23,050 bases of DNA from Actinomyces sp. (GCA_018375675.1 JAHACW010000037.1:1-23050); one strand, 5' to 3'; counted from the stretch's first letter, positions 6,646 to 14,628 are shown. A program made the numbers and translations. The notes: generated by a model from the sequence alone, not told the origin.

Positions 6646-7524
6646 TTAGAGTCGGTCCATCGTGGCCGGATGCGACCCCATGCGACCGGCTTCGCCCGCG
6701 TCGAGAGCATCGATGCGTGCAGTCTGTTCGGGATCCAGCGAGAAGGAGAACACGTCGAAGTTGGCGGCCATGCGCTCGCGGCTCAGGGTTTTGGGGAAGA
6801 CAACGTGGCCGCGATCCAGCGCCCAACGCAGCGCGACCTGCGTCGGGCCCACTCCGAGTTGCGCGCCGATGTCGACGAGCGTCGGGTCGGTGACCGCGCG
6901 TCCGCGCGCCAAGGGGGACCATGCCTCGAACACCATGCCGAGCCCCTGGGCGTAGGCGCGCAGGTCGGCGTTGGGGAAGAAGGGGTGGGATTCAACTTGG
7001 AGGACGTGCGGGGTGACAGTGGCGATGGTGCGGACGGCCTCGACGTGCTCGCGTTCGTAGTTCGACAGGCCAATCGCGCGTGCGCCGCCTGCGTTGAAGG
7101 CGTCCTCGAGGGCGGGCCAGGGCAGGGCGACGTCGCCCCCGTAGAGGGTGGGCAGTGGCCAGTGCACGAGGAGGAGGTCCACGTAGTCGGTGCGCAGGTC
7201 CTCGAGGGAGCGTCGGATGGATGCGGCTGCCCGATCGGGCTCGTGGTTGGAGTTGTCGACCTTCGTCGTGACGAACAGGTCCTCGCGCGGGATTCCCGAT
7301 GCCTCGAGCGCCGCCCCGACCTCGGCCTCGTTGCCGTACATCTGAGCGGTGTCGATGTGGCGGTACCCAACCTCGAGGGCGCGGCTCACCGCGTCGTAGG
7401 TGTCCTCGGGTGCGACCTTGTAGGTGCCGAAACCGAGCACGGGGATGGGGGCGCCCGTCGGAAGCGTGAGGGTCGGAATCGGGGACGAGGCCGGGGCGTT
7501 CTCGGCGGGAAGCGGGGTGTTCAT
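6646..7524 (-). CDS. Aldo/keto reductase
   Basis: 292 aa NADPH-dependent carbonyl reductase of the AKR superfamily, cytoplasmic (beta/alpha)8 barrel. The full catalytic tetrad is visible: D58 and Y63 in HIDTAQMYGNE, K88 in VTTKVD, and H121 in LLVHWP. The coenzyme-binding C-terminal segment reads FPKTLSRERMAANFDVFSFSL. Closest in style to the 2,5-diketo-D-gluconate reductase group, but the substrate cannot be read from sequence. A short proline/alanine-rich N-terminal extension of about 20 residues precedes the barrel. ATG 7524 has AGGAGG 8 nt upstream and a TACACT -10 box before that. It is divergent from the unknown gene at 7671, and it shares its fold with a second reductase at 21467. Confidence 0.9.
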   Translation of the reverse strand: MNTPLPAENAPASSPIPTLTLPTGAPIPVLGFGTYKVAPEDTYDAVSRALEVGYRHIDTAQMYGNEAEVGAALEASGIPREDLFVTTKVDNSNHEPDRAAASIRRSLEDLRTDYVDLLLVHWPLPTLYGGDVALPWPALEDAFNAGGARAIGLSNYEREHVEAVRTIATVTPHVLQVESHPFFPNADLRAYAQGLGMVFEAWSPLARGRAVTDPTLVDIGAQLGVGPTQVALRWALDRGHVVFPKTLSRERMAANFDVFSFSLDPEQTARIDALDAGEAGRMGSHPATMDRL

Positions 7525-7548
7525 CGGTGAATCCTCCTAGTCGTTCCC

Positions 7549-7554
7549 AGTGTA
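7549..7554 (-). promoter_or_regulatory. -10 hexamer TACACT for aldo/keto reductase
   Basis: On the minus strand TACACT predicts a transcript start about 17 nt before the ATG at 7524, leaving just room for the AGGAGG at 7538-7533. Confidence 0.5.
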
Positions 7555-7670
7555 GCCTCCCGCACGCGCTGCGGTCCCCGTCGTCCGCGCGCGCAGTCGG
7601 TGCGCATGTCGTAGCGTTGTCCTCGTTTTAAAGCCGTGCGCGGCACCGACCTGAGAGCGCAGGAGGAATC

Positions 7671-8495
7671 ATGATCAACGCCTACGAGACGGAGGACGGC
7701 GTCGTCTTCGATATGAGCGGGCTCGAGTGCGAGGCGCTGCGCTCATACGCCGACGGACTCCTGACTGACCCCGAGCATCCGTTCGTTGAGCTGCTGCGCG
7801 GCCAGGGCCTTGTCGTTGGTGATACTCCCGTCCCGCACCTCGCTGCTCTCCTTCAGGCGTTCTCGCAGGCGACGAAGGTACTGACCGCCTGGGTCGTCGC
7901 TCCGGCTGGGTGCCGCCGATCCACCTTCTTCGTTGGCCCGCACTCTGCCGCGGTGTTGCGATGCGACGACGGGGGACTGTACGCCGACGAGGATGACATG
8001 GTCTCGGTGTGGGCCATCGACTCCGCGCAGCTGCGCGACACGTTCTTCGAGCTCAGCGCTATCGGTGAGCCTTCCGGCGAGGGGATTGTGCCGACGGCGG
8101 TGCCGGCAACGCTCTTCGGTGCCCTCGAACGGGCGGAGGTGACGGAAATACTCGTGGAGGTGCCCAAGGACGCTCGCGAGATTGCCGAGGTGATTGATGT
8201 CGAGGTCGACGAGGCGACGGGGACCTTCTGGGCGGACGTCGCGGATGACGCGTGGGTGGGGCTGGCCGTGCGGGTCGTCGATGCGGCGTCCTACCCGAGC
8301 CTGGAGGGTGAGAGCTGGCGATTGCTCGCCACCAGCGAGGAGGTCTGCGAGGTGCTGGCCGGCGTTGAATTCACTGACTTGTACCCCGATGAGGTGCCCT
8401 TGCTGGCAAGCGCGGATGGTGAGTTCTGGGCGGTTGCTGCCCCTTCATCGCCGGGGGTGCTCTGGGAAGATATCGAGGATGTTCTGTCCGAGTAG
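7671..8495 (+). CDS. Hypothetical acidic protein
   Basis: 274 aa, family not recognised. It is strongly acidic throughout, with no signal peptide and no membrane segment, so a cytoplasmic location is likely. It reads as alternating short beta-strand-like hydrophobic stretches and acidic loops, e.g. ATKVLTAWVVAPAG (67-80), DMVSVWAIDSAQL and WVGLAVRVVDAASYPSLEGESW. The C-terminus is FWAVAAPSSPGVLWEDIEDVL. The start is firm: AGGAGG lies 4 nt before ATG 7671. It is a single gene, divergent from the aldo/keto reductase, followed by a 392-bp non-coding stretch. A distant resemblance in size and character to secretion-associated chaperone proteins of actinobacteria crossed my mind, but I cannot support it with a motif. 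Confidence 0.75.
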   Translation: MINAYETEDGVVFDMSGLECEALRSYADGLLTDPEHPFVELLRGQGLVVGDTPVPHLAALLQAFSQATKVLTAWVVAPAGCRRSTFFVGPHSAAVLRCDDGGLYADEDDMVSVWAIDSAQLRDTFFELSAIGEPSGEGIVPTAVPATLFGALERAEVTEILVEVPKDAREIAEVIDVEVDEATGTFWADVADDAWVGLAVRVVDAASYPSLEGESWRLLATSEEVCEVLAGVEFTDLYPDEVPLLASADGEFWAVAAPSSPGVLWEDIEDVLSE

Positions 8496-8796
8496 TCCAA
8501 CTCCTGAACTGCAGATCTCACAGTCTGAGAACGTTGGGTGACAAATTATTTCCGTCCTGCCGGTCAGTCGGCCTGGTTGTGCCGTTTTTCCTGGTTTTGG
8601 ACGCTCATCGTCCTCTCTTTCGAGGGGTCTGACCGCCTAAGTAGGGAAGCGCTGAAATGTCGCTGAAAAACCCTTGAATGGCGTCTGCAATGTGGTTGGC
8701 ACTTAAATTGGTATAGCGGTCAATATCCGCGATATAGCGCGAAAATTCGGGGACTCCTGTCTAACCGGCCGGTAGGCTTTTTGTTAGGTAACCCAC
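8496..8796. other. Non-coding upstream region of the PadR operon
   Basis: This part of the gap has lower GC than its surroundings and no gene. It contains related short stretches GGTATAGCGG (near 8709) and GATATAGCGCG (near 8731), an AT-rich segment near 8545, and the palindrome CCGGCCGG followed by a T-run near 8765-8785. They look regulatory or terminator-like, but none is assigned with confidence. Confidence 0.35.
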
Positions 8797-8829
8797 CGCG
8801 AATTCCCCGCTCTAAGAGCAAAATTCGCG
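8797..8829. promoter_or_regulatory. Nested palindrome, candidate operator of the padR-ABC operon
   Basis: Perfect outer arms CGCGAATT (8797-8804) and AATTCGCG (8822-8829) enclose an inner palindrome GCTCT-A-AGAGC (8809-8819). It ends immediately before the candidate -10 box at 8830-8835, so it covers the -35 region. A bound repressor would block RNA polymerase. PadR proteins commonly regulate their own operon; that this one binds here is inference. Confidence 0.5.
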
Positions 8830-8835
8830 TACGAT
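8830..8835 (+). promoter_or_regulatory. Candidate -10 hexamer TACGAT for padR-ABC operon
   Basis: TACGAT directly adjoins the palindrome at 8797-8829 and lies 52 nt before the ATG at 8888. An overlapping alternative is GATACT at 8837-8842. The leader contains a small inverted repeat GTCT/AGAC near 8858-8873 and GGAG just before the start codon. Confidence 0.35.
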
Positions 8836-8887
8836 AGATACTGTTCAACCACGATCGTCTACACGTCCAGACAACGAACGGAGAGTT

Positions 8888-9496
8888 ATGTCGGTTCGCA
8901 ATGCCCTGCTGGCGCTTGTTGCGCAGCAGCCCGCCGGTGTCTACCGCCTGAAGCAGATGTTCGAGGAGCAGACGTGCGGAGCATGGCCGCTGAATATCGG
9001 CCAGGTCTACCAGACGATGCAGCGCCTCGAGCGCGACGGCCAGGTTGTGTCTCACGCCGAGACCAACGCCGGCCGTGATTCCGAGGTCTTCGAGCTCACT
9101 GATGCTGGTCGCGACGTCCTCAACGCCTGGTGGTCCACCCCCGTTCCTCGCGAACATCCCGAACGCGATGAGCTCGTCATGAAGCTCGCCGTGGCCGCCG
9201 CCGACCCCACGGTCGACGTCGAGGCCATGATCCAGACCCAGCGACGCTCGACCCTAGGCTCCCTGCGTGACGTCACCCGCCTGAAGGCTTCGGCCGACGA
9301 GGGTGAGCTCGCATGGAAGCTCATCCTGGAGCGTCACATCTTCGACCTCGAGGCCGAGCTCAACTGGCTCGATCACATCGAGTCCGGTGCCGTTTCTGAG
9401 GCCGCTCGTCGTGCCGCCTTCGCCGCTGCGAAGGGCCGCTCGATGAACTGGGCTCAGACAGAAGCCGGCATTTCGGAGCGTGCCGGGGTGCGATGA
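8888..9496 (+). CDS. PadR family transcriptional regulator
   Basis: 202 aa. The N-terminal winged helix (about 1-75) shows the PadR pattern: MSVRNALLALVAQQPAGVYRLKQMFEE, recognition helix region NIGQVYQTMQRLERDGQVV (about 36-54), then the wing and FELTDAGRDVLNAW. A long helical C-terminal region (about 95-185) fits the dimerising Vir_reg_CTD type found in larger PadR proteins. It is the first gene of an operon, with its stop overlapping the ABC ATPase start by 4 nt (ATGA). By analogy with other PadR-ABC operons it probably represses the operon and releases DNA in response to a transported compound. The inducer is unknown. Confidence 0.9.
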   Translation: MSVRNALLALVAQQPAGVYRLKQMFEEQTCGAWPLNIGQVYQTMQRLERDGQVVSHAETNAGRDSEVFELTDAGRDVLNAWWSTPVPREHPERDELVMKLAVAAADPTVDVEAMIQTQRRSTLGSLRDVTRLKASADEGELAWKLILERHIFDLEAELNWLDHIESGAVSEAARRAAFAAAKGRSMNWAQTEAGISERAGVR

Positions 9497-10230
9497 GCCA
9501 GCCTGTGCCGCTACCGATCAGGATGGCGGGTGTCGGACATGAGTTCGGCGCCGACGGCGTCCGAGTGAGAGCGCTCGACGGGATCGACCTTGAGGTCGCC
9601 CCCGGCGAGCTTCTCGCTGTTATGGGCCCCTCTGGATCCGGCAAGTCGACCCTGCTGTCGATCGCTGGCGGACTGGAGCGTCCGACGCACGGAAGTGTCT
9701 TCATTAACGGCGTCGATATGGCCACGATGGATGCGGCTCACCGTGCTGAGGTTCGTCGCCGTTCCATCGGTTACGTCTTCCAGGACTACAACCTGATCCC
9801 GTCCCTGTCGGCCCTCGAGAACGTTGAGATGCCGCTGCAACTGGACGGGGTCAGCCCGTCGAAGGTGCGCGAGGCTGCCATGGCTGCCCTCGAAGAGGTC
9901 GGCGTCGCCGAGCTCGCTGATCGCTTCCCCGAGCGTCTCTCGGGTGGTCAGCGTCAGCGCATCGCGATCGCCCGAGGCCTCGTGGGTAACCGCTCGGTCA
10001 TTCTTGCGGATGAGCCGACGGGTGCGCTGGACTCGCACACGAGCGACCAGATCATGTTGGTGTTGCGTGACCACATTGATGCGGGTGCAGCCGGTATCCT
10101 CGTTACTCATGAGGCCCGAATGGCCGCATGGGCGGACCGCACAGTCTTCCTCCGCGACGGTCGCATCGTCGACCGCTCGCGCGGAGACTCGCTGAGGGAT
10201 CTGCTGGCTGACACTGCACCAAGGATCTGA
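9493..10230 (+). CDS. ABC transporter ATP-binding protein (MacB/LolD type)
   Basis: 245 aa nucleotide-binding subunit. Walker A GPSGSGKST is at 45-53, the Q-loop glutamine at 97 (YVFQDYNLIPSLSALENVEMPL, the MacB/LolD/FtsE hallmark), the signature LSGGQRQ at 149-155, Walker B VILADEPTGALD at 169-180, and the switch histidine at 206 (LVTHE). It couples ATP hydrolysis to the permease encoded next, with which it overlaps by one base (TGATG), so translation is coupled. This family drives mechanotransmission-type export or lipoprotein/peptide handling instead of simple substrate import. Control by the upstream PadR gene suggests a role in resistance or in response to an envelope-active compound. 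Confidence 0.93.
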   Translation: MSQPVPLPIRMAGVGHEFGADGVRVRALDGIDLEVAPGELLAVMGPSGSGKSTLLSIAGGLERPTHGSVFINGVDMATMDAAHRAEVRRRSIGYVFQDYNLIPSLSALENVEMPLQLDGVSPSKVREAAMAALEEVGVAELADRFPERLSGGQRQRIAIARGLVGNRSVILADEPTGALDSHTSDQIMLVLRDHIDAGAAGILVTHEARMAAWADRTVFLRDGRIVDRSRGDSLRDLLADTAPRI

Positions 10231-12953
10231 TGAGTCGACTCAACACACGAATGAGGCGATGGGGAGTAGTACTCCGCATCGCCTCTCGTGATGCGCGCCA
10301 AAGCCTGGGGCGCACGCTGACAGCGGTTTTTCTCATCTCACTGCCGATCATTATCGCGATCGGCGCGATCACCTTCTGGGACGTGACGACCTCCCAGCGC
10401 TACCAGGCCTCGTCGTGGCTCGGCCACCGTTCCGACGTCCAGGCGGTCACCCTGCACCGCTCGTCGACGGCCATCGAGCAAGACATCACCGCCGACTTTC
10501 TATCGAAGACGGCCTCTGACGAGGAAGTGACGGTTACCCAGAGCACCCTCACCGACTGGGTGCCGGCGGGGGACCAACTGATCGCCGTCGACACTCTCTA
10601 CCAGCTTCACCTCACGACGCAGGACGGAACGGGCTACACGGTTGATTCCGGCACCCAGACAGCCACGCTGGATGCCCCACGCGTGAATGCGGGTGGAAAG
10701 AGCGGTGCGCTCGCCTCGAACCACGCCGTCATTTCGGACGACGTCGCGCGGGCGCTCAAAGCCGAGGTGGGCGATACGCTCACCCTGTCGCTGACCGTCG
10801 CCAAGGATCGCACCACTCAGGCGCTCACAGGAAGCGTCGTCATCGACGAGATCATTCCCGGCACGAATCGGGCGATCATCGGTGATGGTACGCTCGACAT
10901 TAACCGTCTCGCGGTGGCGGGACGCACGCAGACCGCCTGGTTCGTCACCGGCCCGACTCCGGTGACCTGGGACCATATTCGTCAGATCAACCAGTCGGGA
11001 TTCTCTGTTGTCTCGCGACAGGTACTCGCTGATCCGCCGGATGCTTCGGCTCTGCCCGCCCAGTTCGCTCAGTACGAGGTCGCCCAAAACAGTCGAGCTG
11101 CTAACCCCTGGCAGTACCTTCTACTGGTCGCAGGCATCCTCCTCATCCTCACCGAGATGATCCTGCTCATCTCGCCGCTCTACACCGTCGCCCAGCGATC
11201 GGTCATGCGAACGGCAGCAATGATCGTTGCCAACGGCGGCGACCAGTCCGACGGTCGCCGCCTGACGATCGCCCACGGCCTCGTCATCGGCCTGCACTCG
11301 GGGCTTGTCTCAGTCGCGCTGTCCGCGTGCGGCATGGTGGGCATCGGTATCTGGTCGGGCCTCGGCATTGGCATCGTGCCGTGGTGGCCGCTGGCCCTGT
11401 CGGCGCTCCTGCCGATTCTGCTGTCCCTCATGGCGTCGGTGTCGCCGGCGCACACCTCGTCGCACATCAATACGTCCGCGGTCATCGGCGGGCGCGTGTG
11501 GGAGCCCTCCCGCCTCGTGCGTCGTCGCATGATCTACCCCATGGCGCTGCTGGCCGGACTCCCGTTGCTGGGTATCGCGGCCTGGCGCGGGTGGGTGCTC
11601 GCCCTCGTCGTTGGTGTCGGCCTGCTCGAGGCCGGCCTCATCGGGTCGATCCCCTACATCTTCACCCGCTGGCGCGCCCCGAATCGTCGCGCGTCGATGA
11701 GCATGCGGCTGGCGCTGCGCGACGCCGTGCGCAACGGTCACCGCACGTTCCCTGCCATGGCCTCGATCCTGACGACCGTGTTCGTCGCGTGCGGCCTGCT
11801 CATCACCCTGTCCTCGTCGAACGAGGCCGGTTGGAATTCGCGCCCGCACGCGGGACAGCGCGGGCAGGTGTTCCTCTCGGCTGTCGATAAGACCGACTCG
11901 GTGACGCGTACCCGCAACCTGCTTCAGTCGGCCCAACAGGTCGTCGACGGGGAACGCACGGTCACCTCGAGCGCCACCATGAACGGCATGGCGTGGAACA
12001 GCGGCCCGGGCGGCCCGGAGACCATGGTCGAGGCCGTGAACCCCGTCGACAAGTCGATGCTCACGATGCGCGACGACATGGGAACGATGGCGGAGATCGA
12101 CGTCGCCTACATCGTCGATGATGGCACCTACCTGCGCGAGGCCGGCTACCTGAACGAGGACGACATGGTCCGAGCGATCGCCACCCTGAACGCCGGTGGC
12201 GTCCTCGTGCCCGATCCGAAGCTGATTAACGGTGCCGGCCAGGCCGACCTGCGCAGCCTCGACATGTCGGCGATTGCTGCCGCCAAGGCCGCCGGCGCTT
12301 CCGACGACGACCTGCCGGACGCCCTCGTGCAGAGGACGATGACCTTCCCTGCTTCGCCCCTCACGCGCATCAACGTTATGGTGTTGTCCCCGCAGGCCTC
12401 CGAAGCACTCGGTCTGCGCGCCGTTCCGCTCGGCGAGCTCCTCACCGTTGAGAAGCCGGTGAATCCGGTGGACGCGCCCACCTTCCAGACGACGATCGCG
12501 CGCCAGGTCCCCGGTGCCTCCGCCCAGGTGATCGCACCGACGATGCGGTCGCTGGTTCTTCCCTACGTTGCCGCCCTGATTGCTGTCGTCGCTGCTGCGG
12601 CGACGGTTGCCCTCGTGGTGGCACTGTCTTCCTCGGATATGCGCCCGGACCTCGACACCCTCGATGCGATCGGCGCCGCTCCCGCGATGCGCCGCCACGT
12701 CACCACGTGGCAGGGCGTGGTGCTTGCGCTCAACGCGATTCCGACGGCTGTGCTTTCCGGCCTCGTTGTGGGCGTGCTCGCAGTCATCACCTTCGCGAAT
12801 TCGGGGATCTTCCCGACGCTGACGACGACGCTGCGCCCCATCGTTCCTTGGGGAGCCCTGCTGGGCATGCTGATCGGCATGCCGATCCTGTGCGCCCTCG
12901 TTGCGATTATCCTGACGCCCCGCCACCAGAAGCGCATCCGCCGCATTAACTAG
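10230..12953 (+). CDS. FtsX-like ABC transporter permease
   Basis: 907 aa large permease partner of the preceding ATPase. One hydrophobic helix lies near the N-terminus (about 26-48), then a large extracytoplasmic domain (about 50-288). A central cluster of helices follows (about 290-525), including two segments around a glycine-rich WSGLGIGIVPWWPLALSALLP stretch. A second extracytoplasmic domain covers about 530-770, and a C-terminal FtsX domain with three or four helices about 775-907, with the typical DLDTLDAIGAAPAMRRHV coupling segment after the first. This arrangement, two FtsX halves with two outer domains, is the ten-helix type seen in actinobacterial antibiotic/peptide-linked exporters. 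AAGGAT precedes the ATG. Substrate unknown. Confidence 0.88.
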   Translation: MSRLNTRMRRWGVVLRIASRDARQSLGRTLTAVFLISLPIIIAIGAITFWDVTTSQRYQASSWLGHRSDVQAVTLHRSSTAIEQDITADFLSKTASDEEVTVTQSTLTDWVPAGDQLIAVDTLYQLHLTTQDGTGYTVDSGTQTATLDAPRVNAGGKSGALASNHAVISDDVARALKAEVGDTLTLSLTVAKDRTTQALTGSVVIDEIIPGTNRAIIGDGTLDINRLAVAGRTQTAWFVTGPTPVTWDHIRQINQSGFSVVSRQVLADPPDASALPAQFAQYEVAQNSRAANPWQYLLLVAGILLILTEMILLISPLYTVAQRSVMRTAAMIVANGGDQSDGRRLTIAHGLVIGLHSGLVSVALSACGMVGIGIWSGLGIGIVPWWPLALSALLPILLSLMASVSPAHTSSHINTSAVIGGRVWEPSRLVRRRMIYPMALLAGLPLLGIAAWRGWVLALVVGVGLLEAGLIGSIPYIFTRWRAPNRRASMSMRLALRDAVRNGHRTFPAMASILTTVFVACGLLITLSSSNEAGWNSRPHAGQRGQVFLSAVDKTDSVTRTRNLLQSAQQVVDGERTVTSSATMNGMAWNSGPGGPETMVEAVNPVDKSMLTMRDDMGTMAEIDVAYIVDDGTYLREAGYLNEDDMVRAIATLNAGGVLVPDPKLINGAGQADLRSLDMSAIAAAKAAGASDDDLPDALVQRTMTFPASPLTRINVMVLSPQASEALGLRAVPLGELLTVEKPVNPVDAPTFQTTIARQVPGASAQVIAPTMRSLVLPYVAALIAVVAAAATVALVVALSSSDMRPDLDTLDAIGAAPAMRRHVTTWQGVVLALNAIPTAVLSGLVVGVLAVITFANSGIFPTLTTTLRPIVPWGALLGMLIGMPILCALVAIILTPRHQKRIRRIN

Positions 12954-12962
12954 GCGGTCGCG

Positions 12963-13385
12963 ATGAGTGAGCCCCCCGAAGAAGTCGTTATCCCCGCGGG
13001 TGCCCTCGCCTCGTCGGCCGTGCGCGTCGATACGTGGCTGTGGGCAACCCGCCAGCTCAAGTCACGGTCGCAGGCGACGGCCGCCGTGCGCGCCGGGCAC
13101 GTGCGTGTCAACGGTGAGCCCGTGAAGGCCGCCTACAAGGTGCGCGTCGGCGACGAGGTGCGCCTGCGCATCGAGGGCTTCGACCGGATCCTGGGGGTCA
13201 ATTTACTGCTGAACAAGCGTGTGTCCTATCCGCAGGCGCGCACGGCCTACGACGATCGCACGCCCGAGCGTCCGCGCGTACACATCCCCGTCGCCATGCG
13301 TGAGAAGGGGAGCGGGCGCCCCACGAAGAAGGAACGGCGAGAGCTGGATCGGCTGCGCGGATACGACTCTCACGAGCACTACTGA
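12963..13385 (+). CDS. S4-domain RNA-binding protein (Hsp15-like)
   Basis: 140 aa. The S4 RNA-binding fold occupies about 20-70: VRVDTWLWATRQLKSRSQATAAVRAGHVRVNGEPVKAAYKVRVGDEVRLR. A basic C-terminal tail (REKGSGRPTKKERRELDRLRG) follows. This is the layout of Hsp15 (HslR), which in Escherichia coli binds stalled 50S subunits carrying nascent-chain tRNA. The ATG lies 9 nt after the permease stop, with only a weak AGGCGG-like site, so read-through and reinitiation from the ABC operon are plausible. Whether it is functionally tied to the transporter is doubtful. Two hairpins follow its stop. Confidence 0.88.
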   Translation: MSEPPEEVVIPAGALASSAVRVDTWLWATRQLKSRSQATAAVRAGHVRVNGEPVKAAYKVRVGDEVRLRIEGFDRILGVNLLLNKRVSYPQARTAYDDRTPERPRVHIPVAMREKGSGRPTKKERRELDRLRGYDSHEHY

Positions 13386-13404
13386 GCGCCTGAACGAGGC
13401 CGTG

Positions 13405-13439
13405 GCGGGCGTCGGCGGGGATGCATCCCGTACGCCCGC
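13405..13439. terminator. Nested hairpin after the S4 gene
   Basis: Outer arms GCGGGCGT / ACGCCCGC (8 bp) enclose the palindrome GGGATGCATCCC. It lies 20 nt after the S4 gene stop and is the first of two consecutive hairpins between convergent genes. Confidence 0.55.
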
Positions 13440-13456
13440 TGGACGCGAATACACGC

Positions 13457-13488
13457 GGTCCCGCCGCCCGGAAAGGGGCGACGGGACC
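13457..13488. terminator. Bidirectional hairpin terminator
   Basis: Stem GGTCCCG / CGGGACC (7 bp), one C-A mismatch, then CGCCC / GGGCG, with a short purine loop. It separates the convergent S4 gene and the last gene of the three-pair membrane cluster. Confidence 0.75.
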
Positions 13489-13513
13489 AGCGCGTCAGAT
13501 CAGAATGCTTGAC

Positions 13514-14227
13514 TCACGCGTTCGGGAAGTACTCCGTGACCTCGACGCCGAACTTGTCGCCCCAGCTCGGATCGAAGGGCGTCGTGAATTCGACGGTCAC
13601 CTTCTCGCCGTTCGTCATCGTCGCAGTCGCGACGTCATCGATGACGTGATCGGGGGTGCCGACAACAAACTGCGAATCGTCGAACCAGATACGCAGCGTC
13701 AGGTCGGTCGTCGAGTAGGCCGCGAGCTTGTCCTTCATCGTGTCGCTGGCGGGCGAGATGTCGACGGTGCAGTGCACCGTGGTCTGAGCGTCGTCAAGAG
13801 CGCAGGTGGGTTCCACCTTGAATGCTTCCTTGCCGCTGTGGGTCTTCAGCAGGTCGACGGTGTCGAACCGATCCTTGCACTCCTTCCTCACGGCATCTCG
13901 AGCAGCCGAGGACATCCTGTCGTACTTGGAGTACAGCTCATCGATCTTGTCGACGTTGTCTGGGGTCACCTGCTCGCACCACTCCGGGGCGGCGAGGGCG
14001 GCGGCCTGCTCCTTGATCGTCTGGATCTCATCCTGCATGTCCTTCTGTGCCTTCGTCTTCTGGACGGCGAAGGTGAACAGCGTGGTCGTCGCGATGACGA
14101 GGACGAGGAGGAGGACGAGCGCGACGCGGTTGTAGATCGAGAGTCCCTTGCTCTTTGGGGCTTTGGTCGCGACCGTCACGGGAGCCGGGGTGGTTGCCTC
14201 GGGCGTGGGGATGTTGTTCTCACTCAC
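13514..14227 (-). CDS. Module C, gene 2: single-pass protein with four-Cys outer domain
   Basis: 237 aa, no known family recognised. A short Pro/Thr-rich cytoplasmic N-terminus with basic KAPKSK is followed by one membrane helix (about 34-55), a short heptad-rich stalk (about 58-80) and an outer domain with cysteines at 84 (EWC), 117 (KEC), 142 (PTC) and 153 (VHC). The protein ends in EYFPNA. It is a paralogue of the genes at 14629 and 15927: the first three cysteines keep spacings of 33 and 25 residues, and the end keeps an aromatic-Pro motif. Here the fourth cysteine follows the third by 11 residues, whereas the paralogues have it 75-80 residues later. It starts at GTG 14227, overlapping the stop of gene 1 by 4 nt, with AGGAGG inside the preceding codons. 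Confidence 0.85.
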   Translation of the reverse strand: MSENNIPTPEATTPAPVTVATKAPKSKGLSIYNRVALVLLLVLVIATTTLFTFAVQKTKAQKDMQDEIQTIKEQAAALAAPEWCEQVTPDNVDKIDELYSKYDRMSSAARDAVRKECKDRFDTVDLLKTHSGKEAFKVEPTCALDDAQTTVHCTVDISPASDTMKDKLAAYSTTDLTLRIWFDDSQFVVGTPDHVIDDVATATMTNGEKVTVEFTTPFDPSWGDKFGVEVTEYFPNA

Positions 14228-14544
14228 TTGGCGGCCTCCTGCGCTTCCTGAAGCTCCTGCTGGACGGTGCTGAGCTCTTCCTGGGTCTCGGTGAGGTCCC
14301 TGCTCTTCATGGAGTTGATGCCAGCGGCCATGAGGGTCGTGAAAGCGAAAAGGACGACGAGGATCGACGTAATCACGGCGATGGCGATCTGGCCGCCCGT
14401 CGCGCGCGGGTGCGGGGCAGTCAGCGGGGTAAACGTCGGCGTGGCGGCCGCGACTGCGGGGCTCGGCGCAGCCGGCACCTGACCGGCGGGAGGAATGGGG
14501 GAGCCAGCCGGATTCTCGGGCAGGCCGGGGGTGGGGGTGCTCAC
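14224..14544 (-). CDS. Module C, gene 1: short single-pass protein without DUF2510
   Basis: 106 aa. A proline/alanine-rich N-terminus (about 1-48) leads to one membrane helix (about 50-74) and a C-terminal heptad-rich helix (about 79-104, RDLTETQEELSTVQQELQEAQEAAK). It corresponds to gene 1 of the other two modules but lacks the N-terminal DUF2510 domain; only the NPAGSPIPP stretch recalls it. GTG 14544 is chosen as start because AAAGGAG lies 7 nt upstream; a longer in-frame ATG at 14622 would read through the promoter and a hairpin. The end overlaps gene 2 (GTGA). The coil presumably pairs with the stalk of its partner on the outer face of the membrane. Confidence 0.75.
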   Translation of the reverse strand: MSTPTPGLPENPAGSPIPPAGQVPAAPSPAVAAATPTFTPLTAPHPRATGGQIAIAVITSILVVLFAFTTLMAAGINSMKSRDLTETQEELSTVQQELQEAQEAAK

Positions 14545-14573
14545 GGGGAGACTCCTTTCACTGTGTCTCCCCA

Positions 14574-14579
14574 ATTCTA
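14574..14579 (-). promoter_or_regulatory. -10 hexamer TAGAAT for module C
   Basis: On the minus strand TAGAAT predicts a transcript start about 23 nt before GTG 14544, just enough leader for the AAAGGAG ribosome site. No clear -35 box. Confidence 0.45.
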
Positions 14580-14605
14580 TGCGAGTTGAAAAAATTGGAT
14601 TTGCT

Positions 14606-14625
14606 GCGGTGACGGGATTCACCGC
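14606..14625 (-). terminator. Hairpin between modules B and C
   Basis: On the minus strand GCGGTGA / TCACCGC (7-bp stem, 6-nt loop) lies a few bases after the stop of module B gene 2 and is followed within about 10 nt by a T-run. It suggests that module C is transcribed separately. Confidence 0.55.
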
Positions 14626-14628
14626 CCA

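Noticed and set aside
11310..12926. 538-residue minus-strand frame opposite the FtsX permease
   Set aside because: Arg/His/Gly-rich shadow of the high-GC permease gene; no start signal and no family resemblance.
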